DNA from: Clostridiales bacterium
Lineage (GTDB): Bacteria; Bacillota; Clostridia; Peptostreptococcales; Acidaminobacteraceae
Direction: 5' to 3'
NCBI GenBank assembly: GCA_016342415.1
Contig: JAEIOD010000005.1
Location: forward strand, 1-64,000
DNA length: 64,000 nucleotides
Shown: positions 18,768 through 27,779 of the stretch, piece after piece
How the letters are laid out: each line of letters opens with the position of its first letter
Numbering within the stretch: the stretch's first letter is position 1
Made by a program: the position numbers and the translations under genes
The notes under the pieces: model-generated
Told to the model about the DNA's origin: nothing
Database searches by the model: none
Seen by the model: only the letters and a program-made list of their open reading frames with translations

Positions 18768-18840
18768 TAGAAAGAGTTATTTTGGGGTACAATAACTGTA
18801 GTGTTGATGGTAAGGTTACCATATATTGAAAGGAGTAATA

Positions 18841-19293
18841 ATGGTATTTATAGCGGGATTGGGTATTGGTTTTATTTTATTGATTGGTTTGGCAGGTTTA
18901 GCGGCCTACGTATTAATGGCATTGGCTTTAATGACAATGGCAGATAGAAAAGGAATTGAGAATCCTTGGTTGGCATTTATACCGGTTGCCAACATGTTTA
19001 TTATTGGTAGTATTTTAGGTGAATTGGATTTCTTTGGTACAAAGATTGAAAAACCAGAAATGGTTTTACCGATTTTAACTCTGGCATCTTTTTTCTTTGC
19101 AAGATTTGGGCTTTTAGGTTCTGTTATATCACTGTTTTCATTTACAGTATCTTTACTTGCTTATTACCAATTGGTTGAAATGTATAAAAAGGGTAGTGGC
19201 ATATTATACGTTGTTTTACTGGTTTTATTGGCACCAGTTGGTGCATGGTTATTCTATAGCATTCGTGAAAATACCCCTATAACTGTAGAATAA
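18841..19293 (+). CDS. Small four-helix membrane protein of unknown function
   Basis: A 150-residue hydrophobic protein with an N-terminal helix, a conserved-looking cytoplasmic loop (MADRKGIENPWLAFIPVANM) and three further helices. I have seen similar clostridial proteins but no function is attached to them. I chose the ATG at 18841 because AAAGGAG lies 7 bases upstream; a longer frame from 18826 begins inside that site. A hairpin terminator follows. Confidence 0.7.
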   Translation: MVFIAGLGIGFILLIGLAGLAAYVLMALALMTMADRKGIENPWLAFIPVANMFIIGSILGELDFFGTKIEKPEMVLPILTLASFFFARFGLLGSVISLFSFTVSLLAYYQLVEMYKKGSGILYVVLLVLLAPVGAWLFYSIRENTPITVE

Positions 19294-19323
19294 TACTTTT
19301 ATATAATCATAATGAATTGTAAG

Positions 19324-19359
19324 AAAGATACTTTTGCTATAAAATGAAAGTATCTTTTT
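19324..19359 (+). terminator. Terminator
   Basis: AAAGATACTTT (19324-19334) pairs with AAAGTATCTTT (19347-19357) followed by TT. It lies between the membrane protein and the HAD phosphatase gene. Confidence 0.65.
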
Positions 19360-19373
19360 CTATTGGAGGATTT

Positions 19374-20138
19374 ATGTATAAATTAATCTCGTTGGATTTA
19401 GACGGTACCTTATTGGACAATGAGTCTAAGATAAGCGAAAGAAACTTGGAAGCGGTACTGTCATGCTATAAAAATGATGTCCAAGTTGTAGTGGCAACTG
19501 GACGATCACCACGATTCACATTTGGATTTATACCTGAGTTGTTAACCGGAAATTATTGTGTTTGTTACAATGGAGCTCAGATATTTCGATTTGGTAAATT
19601 GGTCTATGAACAAGCTATGGATACAAAAACTCTAAATGCTATATTGGCTGAGACAGAAGTTCATGAGCATGTTGTTCTAGAAGGAAGAAAGTCAGTGTAC
19701 AGCAATTTCCCTATGACAACTTTTTTGGAAGATGTTAAATACGCACCTATAACAGGATTACATGGAGATGATGTATACAAACTCTTGGTGATCAATCCTT
19801 CAAAGAATCTATATGACAGGTTAAACAAGAAATACAGCACACATTGTTATATCATAGAAACCGGTGGTGGCAATTTAATTGAGATTATGGACAAGTCCGT
19901 TTCTAAATTGAATGCAATTATGTGGGTAGCCAAAGAAGAACATATTGACTCTAGGTACGTTATGGCATTTGGAGATGATCTAAATGATTTAGAAATTATT
20001 AATGGTGTGGGTATGGGTGTTGCTATGGGCAATGGACATATACAATTGAAAGCCATTGCAGATATAGTCACATTAAGCAATGAGGATGACGGTGTTGCCG
20101 TTGTATTAGAAAAAATGATAGAGGATTTTTATGAGTGA
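19374..20138 (+). CDS. Cof-type HAD phosphatase
   Basis: A 254-residue haloacid-dehalogenase-superfamily hydrolase. Motif I is DLDGTLLD (D9 and D11 from the chosen start), motif II ATGRS, and motifs III/IV a lysine near residue 185 and FGDDLNDLE. The large C2b cap places it in the Cof subfamily, which dephosphorylates sugar phosphates and pyridoxal phosphate. The start at 19374 has TTGGAGGATTT in front. Its stop overlaps the next gene by 8 bases, so it is co-transcribed with a sigma-54 activator. Confidence 0.85.
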   Translation: MYKLISLDLDGTLLDNESKISERNLEAVLSCYKNDVQVVVATGRSPRFTFGFIPELLTGNYCVCYNGAQIFRFGKLVYEQAMDTKTLNAILAETEVHEHVVLEGRKSVYSNFPMTTFLEDVKYAPITGLHGDDVYKLLVINPSKNLYDRLNKKYSTHCYIIETGGGNLIEIMDKSVSKLNAIMWVAKEEHIDSRYVMAFGDDLNDLEIINGVGMGVAMGNGHIQLKAIADIVTLSNEDDGVAVVLEKMIEDFYE

Positions 20139-21858
20139 AATGAAATCAATTAAACAGACCATAGAAGATGTAATCAATGCCATTCATTCGGTAATACAAG
20201 TGGATATAACCGTAATAGATAAAGAGTATAACCGTATTGCTGCAACGGGATTATATGTTGATCAAATCGGTCAGAAAGTTGCAAAAAACTCTGTATTTTA
20301 TAAAGCGTTAAATACAGGGTTTGAATATATTGTTGAATCACCTCGTGAAGAAGAGGTTTGTCAGGATTGTGAGCGCAAAAACATTTGTGAGGAGTATGCA
20401 GAAGTATGTTGTCCTATATTTATAGATGAAGAGGTTATTGGTATTATTGGCTTAGTAGCTTTTGATGAATTTCAACGTGATGAAATTATCAGCAATAAGT
20501 TGAATTTATTAAATTTCTTAAAACAAATGGCTCATTTAATATCGACAAAGTTGATAGAACATCAGCAAAAAGAAGTTCTTTTGACTCAATCGAAACAAAT
20601 AGAAGTGTTGTTTAATTACATTGATACGGCTGTAATAGCAGTGGATACGACGGGACAAGTTATCAGGTCAAACTGTACAGCTAAAAAAGTACTGAATATA
20701 AAAGAAAACGAACCTTTTATAGTGCCTTTTGATGTTTTATCAAAAGACTCTGTAAACGATGTGTTAGAACTAAAATCAAATAATCAGATCGATCGTTTTA
20801 TATATCAGACAAGACCTATAATAGTTGATGGTAAAGTAGAGCAAACTGTTGTGACGTTGTCAAAGGAATTGGATTTAATCCATGTGATGAACGATATGGT
20901 GAATATGAGACATTCCATCACTTTTAATCAGATTATTGGATCGAGTAACTCAATTCAAAGAGTGATACAGAGTGCGAAAAAATCCTCGAAATCCAACTCA
21001 ACAGTTTTGATTCAAGGTGAATCCGGTACAGGAAAGGAGTTGTTTGCAAGAGCAATCCATGATGAAAGCAGTCGAAAACATATGCCTTTTGTAGCGATTA
21101 ACTGTGCAGCTATACCAGAAAGTTTAATTGAAAGTGAATTGTTTGGTTATTCTGATGGCGCTTTTACAGGTGCTCTAAAAGGTGGTAAACCTGGAAAGTT
21201 CGAAATAGCAGATGGCGGTACAATATTTTTAGATGAGATTGGCGATATGCCAATACACCTTCAATCAAAACTACTTAGAGTATTACAGGAAAGAGAAGTG
21301 GAACGAATCGGTGCAAAGTACTCTACGCCAATTGACGTTAGAGTCATTGCAGCCACTCATCAAGATTTGGAAAAACGCATTGAAGTAAAAATGTTCAGGG
21401 CGGATTTATTTTATAGATTGAATGTGATTCCGTTAATGCTTGCACCACTACGTGATCGTAAAGATGATATCATGCCTTTATCTGAATTTTTCTTAAAGCG
21501 TTACAATCAAAAGTTAGAAAAGATAATTAAAGGATTTTCTAAACAGGTGCATGATTTCTTCTTTGCTTATGATTGGAAAGGCAATATCAGAGAGATGGAA
21601 AATATGATTGAATATGCGGTCAATATGTGTGATACAGATGAAATTGACATTTCACACCTACCAGAAAAATTTAGTCAAAATAATGTTGTTGATCCACTAG
21701 ATATTAGAATATCAAATTTGGAATCTCTTGAGAAGAATGAAATAGAAAAGGCATTAAGACAATATTCAAGGAACAAAGAGGGCGTCGAAAAAATGATAAA
21801 AGCACTTGGGATTTCTCGAGCGACTTTATATCGAAAAATAAAGTATTATGATTTGTAA
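20131..21858 (+). CDS. Sigma-54-dependent activator of the cysteine desulfidase gene (CdsR-like)
   Basis: A 575-residue enhancer-binding protein. Residues 1-145 form a GAF-like sensor with a cysteine cluster C77, C80, C86, C93, C94 (CQDCERKNICEEYAEVCC); 150-245 is a PAS domain; the AAA+ domain has Walker A GESGTGKE (296-303) and an intact GAFTGA (343-348); the C-terminal Fis-type HTH ends ISRATLYRKIKYYDL. It lies directly upstream of a -24/-12 promoter and a cysteine desulfidase, matching the CdsR-cdsB arrangement described in C. difficile. The Cys cluster may sense cysteine, a metal or redox state; that is inference. Confidence 0.87.
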   Translation: MSEMKSIKQTIEDVINAIHSVIQVDITVIDKEYNRIAATGLYVDQIGQKVAKNSVFYKALNTGFEYIVESPREEEVCQDCERKNICEEYAEVCCPIFIDEEVIGIIGLVAFDEFQRDEIISNKLNLLNFLKQMAHLISTKLIEHQQKEVLLTQSKQIEVLFNYIDTAVIAVDTTGQVIRSNCTAKKVLNIKENEPFIVPFDVLSKDSVNDVLELKSNNQIDRFIYQTRPIIVDGKVEQTVVTLSKELDLIHVMNDMVNMRHSITFNQIIGSSNSIQRVIQSAKKSSKSNSTVLIQGESGTGKELFARAIHDESSRKHMPFVAINCAAIPESLIESELFGYSDGAFTGALKGGKPGKFEIADGGTIFLDEIGDMPIHLQSKLLRVLQEREVERIGAKYSTPIDVRVIAATHQDLEKRIEVKMFRADLFYRLNVIPLMLAPLRDRKDDIMPLSEFFLKRYNQKLEKIIKGFSKQVHDFFFAYDWKGNIREMENMIEYAVNMCDTDEIDISHLPEKFSQNNVVDPLDIRISNLESLEKNEIEKALRQYSRNKEGVEKMIKALGISRATLYRKIKYYDL

Positions 21859-21921
21859 TCTCAATATGAGAACAATCTCATATTGAGATTGTTTTTTATT
21901 TATCACAATCTCAAAGTGAGA
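21857..21921 (+). promoter_or_regulatory. Triple TCTCA-N3-TGAGA enhancer; first two copies also form a terminator
   Basis: Three copies of the palindrome TCTCA-N3-TGAGA lie at 21859-21871, 21876-21888 and 21909-21921. The first two form a 15-bp perfect inverted repeat (21857-21871 with 21876-21890, 4-base loop) followed by GTTTTTT, an intrinsic terminator for the activator gene. The third lies 30 bases before the -24/-12 promoter. Binding of the upstream activator is inferred from position and repetition. Confidence 0.75.
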
Positions 21922-21950
21922 TTATCATTTGAAATTAAAGCGACGATTAT

Positions 21951-21965
21951 TGGCATCACTCTTGC
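21951..21965 (+). promoter_or_regulatory. Sigma-54 (-24/-12) promoter of the cysteine desulfidase gene
   Basis: TGGCAT-CACTC-TTGC, followed by T, differs from the consensus only at the last base of the -24 box. Transcription should begin near 21977, 15 bases before the start codon. Confidence 0.88.
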
Positions 21966-21991
21966 TCTATATAAGAGTGGAGGGAATAATT

Positions 21992-23263
21992 ATGAAACCA
22001 GAATTATTAGAATTACTTAAAAGAGAAGTAAAACCTGCAATGGGATGTACAGAACCAGTAGCTGTAACTTTAGCAGTTGCAAAAGCAAGAGTGCTTGGGG
22101 AGCACCAATCGCTTATAAGTTTAACGGTTGAAGTAAGTCCTAATATTTTTAAGAATGGTCTATCTGTAGGTATACCAAAGTCTGATGAAGTAGGTATTGC
22201 TGTAGCAAGTGCAATTGGTGCTGTATCAGGAGATCCTGATTATGGTTTAAAAATATATGAAACGATTAATGAAGATGATATTATATTGGCAAAATCGCTT
22301 ATAGCAGACGGGAAATTGAAAGTCGGTATAGCTGACACTGAGGAAAAAGTGTTTGTAAGAGTTGTTATGAACTCAAAAGACAATGAAACGGTTCTAATAT
22401 TATCGGGCTTGCACAACCATTTTGCCTATGCCAGTCATAATGGTAAAATTCTGTTTAATCAACCTTTGATAACAACTTCAGAAGACTTTGATATCAGACA
22501 GTTCTCGATTGATGACTTAATTGATGAAGTTGAAAATACTAAATTCGAAGAATTAGAGTTTTTACTGGAAGGTTTAAAAATGAATCAAATGATTTCAAAA
22601 GCCGGTCTTGATAACAAGTTAGGGCTAGGTGTTGGATATTCGACAAAAGGCGCTATAGATAAAGGGCTTTTAGGCAATGATTTAGCCAATAAAGCCATGT
22701 ACTATACGGCCGCTGCATCAGATGCAAGAATGTCTGGCATTTCATTACCAGTGATGAGTTCAAATGGTAGTGGTAATAATGGTTTAACGGCAATATTGCC
22801 ACTTCTTGCTTATAGAGATCAGTTCAATACGTCAGATGAACTGATGGTTAAAGCTTTAGGTATCAGTCATTTGATAAATTGTTATATAAAATCGGAAATT
22901 GGAAGATTGTCTGCACTTTGCAGTTGCGGAATTTCAGCTGCTACTGGCGCTGGTGCAGCCATGACTTGGTTGATGGATGGCAACAGATCTCAAATTGGTG
23001 GCACGATACAAAATATGATTGCCAATCTAAGTGGTATGATTTGTGATGGGGCGAAAAACAGCTGTGCTTTAAAACTTGCTACTGCAGCATCAACAGGTGT
23101 ACATGCTGCCATTTGGTCATTAAGTGATACAAAATCTCCTGCCCATGACGGAATTATTGGTAAGACAGTGGAGCAAAGTGTTAAAAACTTGGGTATACTC
23201 AGTCAAAAGGGCATGCAACTCACCGATTCAACGATATTAGATATAATGCAAAATATGCAATAG
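21992..23263 (+). CDS. L-cysteine desulfidase family protein (CdsB/CyuA-like)
   Basis: A 423-residue enzyme of the serine dehydratase alpha-like UPF0597 family (YhaM/CyuA), which breaks cysteine into pyruvate, ammonia and sulfide with an Fe-S cluster. Conserved cysteines are seen in MGCTEPVAVTLAV (near residue 19), LSALCSCGISAATG and MICDGAKNSCALKLA, which fit cluster ligands. I placed the start at 21992, after GTGGAGGGAATAAT; the longer frame from 21929 lies across the promoter. It is monocistronic, with its own terminator. Confidence 0.88.
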   Translation: MKPELLELLKREVKPAMGCTEPVAVTLAVAKARVLGEHQSLISLTVEVSPNIFKNGLSVGIPKSDEVGIAVASAIGAVSGDPDYGLKIYETINEDDIILAKSLIADGKLKVGIADTEEKVFVRVVMNSKDNETVLILSGLHNHFAYASHNGKILFNQPLITTSEDFDIRQFSIDDLIDEVENTKFEELEFLLEGLKMNQMISKAGLDNKLGLGVGYSTKGAIDKGLLGNDLANKAMYYTAAASDARMSGISLPVMSSNGSGNNGLTAILPLLAYRDQFNTSDELMVKALGISHLINCYIKSEIGRLSALCSCGISAATGAGAAMTWLMDGNRSQIGGTIQNMIANLSGMICDGAKNSCALKLATAASTGVHAAIWSLSDTKSPAHDGIIGKTVEQSVKNLGILSQKGMQLTDSTILDIMQNMQ

Positions 23264-23270
23264 AATAGGA

Positions 23271-23312
23271 AAAGGTTTTGACAATAAAGGTAGACAGTCA
23301 AGCCTTTTTTTT
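23271..23312 (+). terminator. Terminator after the cysteine desulfidase gene
   Basis: AAAGG (23271-23275) and TTGAC (23278-23282) pair with GTCAA (23297-23301) and CCTTT (23303-23307), followed by a long T tract. Confidence 0.7.
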
Positions 23313-23351
23313 ATATATATTTTGGTGTAGAATATGTTAGAGGAGGGACTT

Positions 23352-23738
23352 ATGAATATTTCGTCTCAGATTACATTTTTATATTTTAATGATTACCAAG
23401 CAGGTTGTGAGTTCTTGGAATCTGCTTTGGAATTGGAACCTGTCTACAATCCTGGTTGGGCTAAAGTGTTTAGATCAGTTGGCAACTCATATATTGGGGC
23501 TGTTAAAGCCAGTGAGGGTTCGATTGATGGTCAAAAAAAAGGTGGCGTTTTGATCAGTTTGACTGTAGATGATGTTATGAACTACTACAATCGGTTTAAA
23601 ACTCTTAAGTTAAGCGATTTATCTGAAATAAAATATTTTGAGGACATCGGGTTGAGGTCATTCTTTTTCAAAGGACCTGAAGGTTATGACTTTGAAATAC
23701 AGGAGTTCTTAAAACCAGAACTAAAAAACTTATTCTAG
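23352..23738 (+). CDS. VOC (glyoxalase/bleomycin-resistance) family protein
   Basis: A 128-residue protein with the paired beta-alpha-beta-beta-beta pattern of the vicinal-oxygen-chelate superfamily: ITFLYFNDYQAGCEFLESAL at the N-terminus and FFFKGPEGYDFEIQEF at the C-terminus. The usual metal ligands are not obvious, so it may be a binding protein rather than an enzyme. The start follows GAGGAGGG. It is 7 bases ahead of the YigZ gene and probably co-transcribed. Confidence 0.7.
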   Translation: MNISSQITFLYFNDYQAGCEFLESALELEPVYNPGWAKVFRSVGNSYIGAVKASEGSIDGQKKGGVLISLTVDDVMNYYNRFKTLKLSDLSEIKYFEDIGLRSFFFKGPEGYDFEIQEFLKPELKNLF

Positions 23739-23745
23739 GGGAATT

Positions 23746-24393
23746 ATGAAAAATTTTAAAACCGTTTATCAAGAAGCGGATAGTCTTGATGTGATCAATA
23801 AATCTAGATTTATTGGTTATATCAAACCAATAAAAACAGTAGAAGAAGCTCAAGCGTTTATTGAAGTCATAAAGAAGAAACATTGGGATGCCAGCCACAA
23901 TGTGCCGGTATATGTGTTAGGTGATCAATTTCAAGTGCAAAAATACAGTGATGATGGTGAACCATCTGGTACGGCGGGAGTACCTATTCTTAATATATTA
24001 AAAAATGAAGGTATTACAGATGTCGTGATTGTTGTCACACGTTATTTTGGTGGTGTTAAACTCGGTACTGGTGGTTTGGTTAGAGCGTATAGTCAAAGTG
24101 CCAAATCGGCGTTAGCAGAAGCAAAAGTGATTGAAATGTTGGTTTATCAGAAAGTACATGTATCGATGAATTATACACTTCATGGCAAATTTCAAAATTA
24201 TTTAAATTTAAATCCAGAGTATTTGGTAGAAGATATTCTTTACACAGATGGTGTTGAAACGGTTTTATATATCAGTATAGATAGTTTGGAATCATTTAAG
24301 AGTAAAGTTATTGATATGACTAATGCTCAAGCAGTTATAGTTGAAGGTGACCAGGAGATGTTACCGATTTCAGATGGGGTCTGGATCAGATAG
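23746..24393 (+). CDS. YigZ/IMPACT family protein
   Basis: A 215-residue member of the UPF0029/IMPACT family. The core motif DGEPSGTAGVPILNILKN and VTRYFGGVKLGTGGLVRAYS (about residues 65-120) is diagnostic. A C-terminal ferredoxin-like DUF1949 domain follows. Bacterial members have no settled function; the eukaryotic homologue regulates the GCN2 stress response. It sits between a VOC gene and nadE with short gaps. Confidence 0.92.
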   Translation: MKNFKTVYQEADSLDVINKSRFIGYIKPIKTVEEAQAFIEVIKKKHWDASHNVPVYVLGDQFQVQKYSDDGEPSGTAGVPILNILKNEGITDVVIVVTRYFGGVKLGTGGLVRAYSQSAKSALAEAKVIEMLVYQKVHVSMNYTLHGKFQNYLNLNPEYLVEDILYTDGVETVLYISIDSLESFKSKVIDMTNAQAVIVEGDQEMLPISDGVWIR

Positions 24394-24402
24394 GAGGCAA
24401 TT

Positions 24403-25140
24403 ATGATAGAAAAAAGAGTAGAACATGTAGTAAAGTGGTTAAAAGAACAAGTAGAACTATCTCATACAAATGGTATATTAGTGGGTTTATCGGGTGGTAT
24501 TGATTCATCCGTGGTGGCATGTTTAATCAAACGTGCATTTCCTGAAAATTCAATTGGTGTTATATTACCATGTAAAAGTAATGATAAAGACAAAGAAGAT
24601 GCTGAAGCTGTTGCCAAAGCGTGTGGCATTGATTACATAGAAGTTGAATTATCAGAAGCACATACAAACATATTTGATGCGGTTACAAAAGCATTGGGAG
24701 ATAGAGGTGAAAAACGTCGTTTAACCGATGCCAACTTAAGAGCGAGACTTCGAATGAGTGCATTGTATACCGTAGGTAATGACATCGGTTACTTGGTTGC
24801 TGGAACGGACAATGCTGCAGAACTTCTTACAGGTTACTTCACTAAATACGGAGATGGTGGTGTGGATATTTTACCATTGGCACATTTGACTAAAAGAGAA
24901 GTGTTTGAGTGGGCAAAATACTTAGGAGTCCCCCAATCAGTGATAGATAGACAACCCTCTGCTGGACTTTGGGAAGGTCAAACAGATGAATCGGAAATGG
25001 GAGTTACTTACGATGCCATAGATAATTTTATTGAAGGTAAACCAGTATCTGATGAGGATAGAGAGATAATAATAAGAATGAATACTGTTACTGAGCATAA
25101 ACGTGTGATGCCGCCTATGCCAAAACCATTTAACGATTAA
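24403..25140 (+). CDS. nadE: NH3-dependent NAD+ synthetase
   Basis: A 245-residue ATP-pyrophosphatase that amidates nicotinic acid adenine dinucleotide to NAD+. The P-loop is GLSGGIDSSVVACL (about residues 28-41), with LVAGTDNAAELLTGYFTKYGD and LPLAHLTKREV as substrate-site motifs. There is no N-terminal glutaminase domain, so ammonia is the expected nitrogen source, which fits an amino-acid fermenter. The start has TAGGAGG. A terminator follows. Confidence 0.95.
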   Translation: MIEKRVEHVVKWLKEQVELSHTNGILVGLSGGIDSSVVACLIKRAFPENSIGVILPCKSNDKDKEDAEAVAKACGIDYIEVELSEAHTNIFDAVTKALGDRGEKRRLTDANLRARLRMSALYTVGNDIGYLVAGTDNAAELLTGYFTKYGDGGVDILPLAHLTKREVFEWAKYLGVPQSVIDRQPSAGLWEGQTDESEMGVTYDAIDNFIEGKPVSDEDREIIIRMNTVTEHKRVMPPMPKPFND

Positions 25141-25146
25141 ATTTAC

Positions 25147-25170
25147 GGGAAACGAAAGTTTCCCTTTTTT
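25147..25170 (+). terminator. Terminator after nadE
   Basis: GGGAAAC-GAAA-GTTTCCC (25147-25164) followed by six Ts. Confidence 0.92.
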
Positions 25171-25216
25171 ATGCATACTTTTTGTATGAATGGGTATTTT
25201 TTCAATAGGTGATGTA

Positions 25217-26083
25217 ATGATAATGAGATTTAGACCAGAAGATTTTGAAGAATGCCTAATGAGTTTACCCATTGATAATTGGTTGTTTGTTGATACGGAG
25301 AAGTATTACAACAGTGAAGAGTCTAGCGAACTGTTACGGCCTAAAATGCTTATTTCTCATTTGAGTGAGTTAAAAGGGATTCAAGTTAATGGTCAGGTCG
25401 TTATCAATGCGTTTACTGACTTTATTGATATTTTTAATACGGAAACATTAAGTTCAACATTTCGTATTATATTAGAAAAAGCACAAAATATGTCAGTTAA
25501 ACGGTATCAGACATTAGGTTGTCACTTGATGAATCATAAAAATGACCCTATTCTTTTTCCTTATTTAGTAGCCATCGATGCAAAAATATTGCTTAAGAGT
25601 TATATCAAAGAAAGAACCATAAATTTCAGAGCTTATACATTCAATGAACATAAATCTATGAATCGTTACAATGAATTATTTTACAAGTTATGGTTTGAAA
25701 ATATAGATTTTGATACATTTAAGTCTGATATAGTAACATTTGAGAAAAGTGATTTTCGTATGACGTTTTCTTATTTCATCGGTATGACATATAATAAGGG
25801 TAATATTACATCCTTTAGGTATGCTTTGATGTTACCATCAAAACGAGTCATGAGATGTGATGCTTTTGAAAGTTTGTTTTTAGGTCAATCACTGGAATTT
25901 AATGATCAACTGAAGACGAAGATGAGGAAAATCTTTTATGATGAAATAAAAAGGCATAGGCTCACTATTAATCATAAAATTTATTCAGAAGGAATATTTG
26001 AGGAGTTGATTTGGAAAGTTGTATATGATCTGATTGAAAGGAGTAGAAATGACGAAAAGGGAAAGAATCAAACGTCGTATTGA
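25217..26083 (+). CDS. Unrecognised protein, first gene of the ade-selW unit
   Basis: A 288-residue soluble-looking protein (MIMRFRPEDFEECL) that I cannot place in a family. It has no signal peptide or membrane helix and no obvious nucleotide-binding or metal motif. It is rich in Phe, Tyr and Lys and looks mostly helical in the middle. The ATG at 25217 sits after TAGGTGATGTA. Its 3' end overlaps the start of adenine deaminase by 35 bases, so expression should be coupled to purine salvage and the selenoprotein behind it. Confidence 0.65.
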   Translation: MIMRFRPEDFEECLMSLPIDNWLFVDTEKYYNSEESSELLRPKMLISHLSELKGIQVNGQVVINAFTDFIDIFNTETLSSTFRIILEKAQNMSVKRYQTLGCHLMNHKNDPILFPYLVAIDAKILLKSYIKERTINFRAYTFNEHKSMNRYNELFYKLWFENIDFDTFKSDIVTFEKSDFRMTFSYFIGMTYNKGNITSFRYALMLPSKRVMRCDAFESLFLGQSLEFNDQLKTKMRKIFYDEIKRHRLTINHKIYSEGIFEELIWKVVYDLIERSRNDEKGKNQTSY

Positions 26084-27779
26084 TTTGGCTGCTGGTAGAG
26101 ATACCTTAGAATTGGTTCTTAAGAACTGTAGAATCATAAATGTTTTCAGTCATGAAATCATAGAGGGTGATATTGGTATCGATTCTGGAAAAATAATCGG
26201 TATAGGATATTATAAAGGTCAAGAAGAAATAGATATGAATGGCAGATATGTAGCACCTGGGTTGATTGATAGCCATGAACATCTAGAATCGGCTATGGTA
26301 ACACCTGCACAAATGTCAAGAGTAGTTGTTCCAAGAGGTACAACTACGATTATAGCCGATCCTCATGAGATTGCCAACGTCTGTGGTCTTAGAGGTATTG
26401 AGTTTATGATGGACTCTGTAAAAGAGTCGCCTTTAAATGTGTTTTTTATGTTACCATCTTGTGTGCCTGCAACGTCGTTTGAAACTTCAGGTGCTAAATT
26501 ATTCGCAAAAGACTTAGAAGAGTTAATGGGTAGAGAGAATGTACTAGGTCTTGGAGAACTGATGGATTTTCCGGGCGTGATTGAGGGCAGAGAGGATATC
26601 ATTGATAAAATGATGTTGGCTCAGGACAAAATCATAGATGGCCATGGACCGATCATTCAAGGGAATGATTTAAATGCTTATATTATAGGTGGTATTAAAA
26701 CGGATCATGAATGTGATTCGCTTTCTGATATGAAAGCTCGTTTAGACCGAGGTATGTATATTGCCATAAGAGAAGGTTCGGCAGCTAGAAATCTTAAAAC
26801 TTTAATCCAAGGTGTCACACTGAGCAATTCAAGACGTTGTACACTATGTACAGATGACAAAAATCCTGAAGATATTTTAAGAGAAGGTCATATTGATTAC
26901 AGTATAAGAAAAGCCATTAAGTTAGGAATCGATCCTATTACTGCTATTCAAATGGCCACTATAAATACAGCAGAGTGTTATTACTTAAGAGATATAGGTG
27001 CTATTGCGCCGGGGTATGATGCTGATTTAATTGTTATTGATGATTTAAAAGCATTTAATGTCAAAGAAGTTTATAAAAAAGGTGTAAAAGTTGCAGAAAA
27101 TGGTAAGGCATTATTTGATGTTAAAGAAACTCAGACAGATGATGTTGTAGGAACAGTAAATATAAAACCTGTAGCTTTAGAAGATTTAAGAATCTACTTA
27201 GAGTCTGATATCGTTAATGTTATCAGCGTGTTACCATTTAGTTTGGTAACAGAAAGAAACATAAGAAAAGTGCATCTCAGCAAAGAAGGTTATTTTGAAA
27301 AACATAAACATATAGATATTGTAAAATTGGCTGTTATAGAAAGACATAATGCAACAGGTAATATTGGTTTGGGTTTAGTTGAAAATTTCAAAATTAAAAA
27401 TGGCGCAATTGCTTCTACAATCGGTCATGATTCTCATAACTTAATAGTTATTGGTGATAATGATGAAGATATGTTGAAAGCAATAAATGCAGTTGAAGCG
27501 TTGGAAGGTGGTATAGCGGTTGTTCAGAATGGACAAGTAGAAGCTCTTCAACTTAGAATTGCTGGTCTGATGTCTGATCAACCGATGGAATTTGTTGCAA
27601 GTCGTTTGAAAGAATTATTAGTAATGGCGCGTGAATCACTTGGTGTTAATGAGAAAATTGATCCGTTTATGACTTTAAGTTTCTTAGCGTTACCAGTGAT
27701 TCCAGATATCAAACTGACTGATAAAGGTTTATTTGATGTAAAAAAATTCGATTTTATAGATATAGAGGTGAAAGAATGA
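26049..27779 (+). CDS. ade: Adenine deaminase
   Basis: A 576-residue metal-dependent amidohydrolase that turns adenine into hypoxanthine and ammonia. It has the N-terminal metal motif GLIDSHEHLESAM, the TTIIADPHEIANVCG segment, TLCTDDKNPEDIL with the catalytic region, and the family's C-terminal domain (GHDSHNLIVIG). Normal length. The start at 26049 has GAAAGGAG 5 bases upstream. Its stop overlaps the next start (ATGA), coupling it to the SelW-like gene. Confidence 0.95.
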   Translation: MTKRERIKRRIDLAAGRDTLELVLKNCRIINVFSHEIIEGDIGIDSGKIIGIGYYKGQEEIDMNGRYVAPGLIDSHEHLESAMVTPAQMSRVVVPRGTTTIIADPHEIANVCGLRGIEFMMDSVKESPLNVFFMLPSCVPATSFETSGAKLFAKDLEELMGRENVLGLGELMDFPGVIEGREDIIDKMMLAQDKIIDGHGPIIQGNDLNAYIIGGIKTDHECDSLSDMKARLDRGMYIAIREGSAARNLKTLIQGVTLSNSRRCTLCTDDKNPEDILREGHIDYSIRKAIKLGIDPITAIQMATINTAECYYLRDIGAIAPGYDADLIVIDDLKAFNVKEVYKKGVKVAENGKALFDVKETQTDDVVGTVNIKPVALEDLRIYLESDIVNVISVLPFSLVTERNIRKVHLSKEGYFEKHKHIDIVKLAVIERHNATGNIGLGLVENFKIKNGAIASTIGHDSHNLIVIGDNDEDMLKAINAVEALEGGIAVVQNGQVEALQLRIAGLMSDQPMEFVASRLKELLVMARESLGVNEKIDPFMTLSFLALPVIPDIKLTDKGLFDVKKFDFIDIEVKE

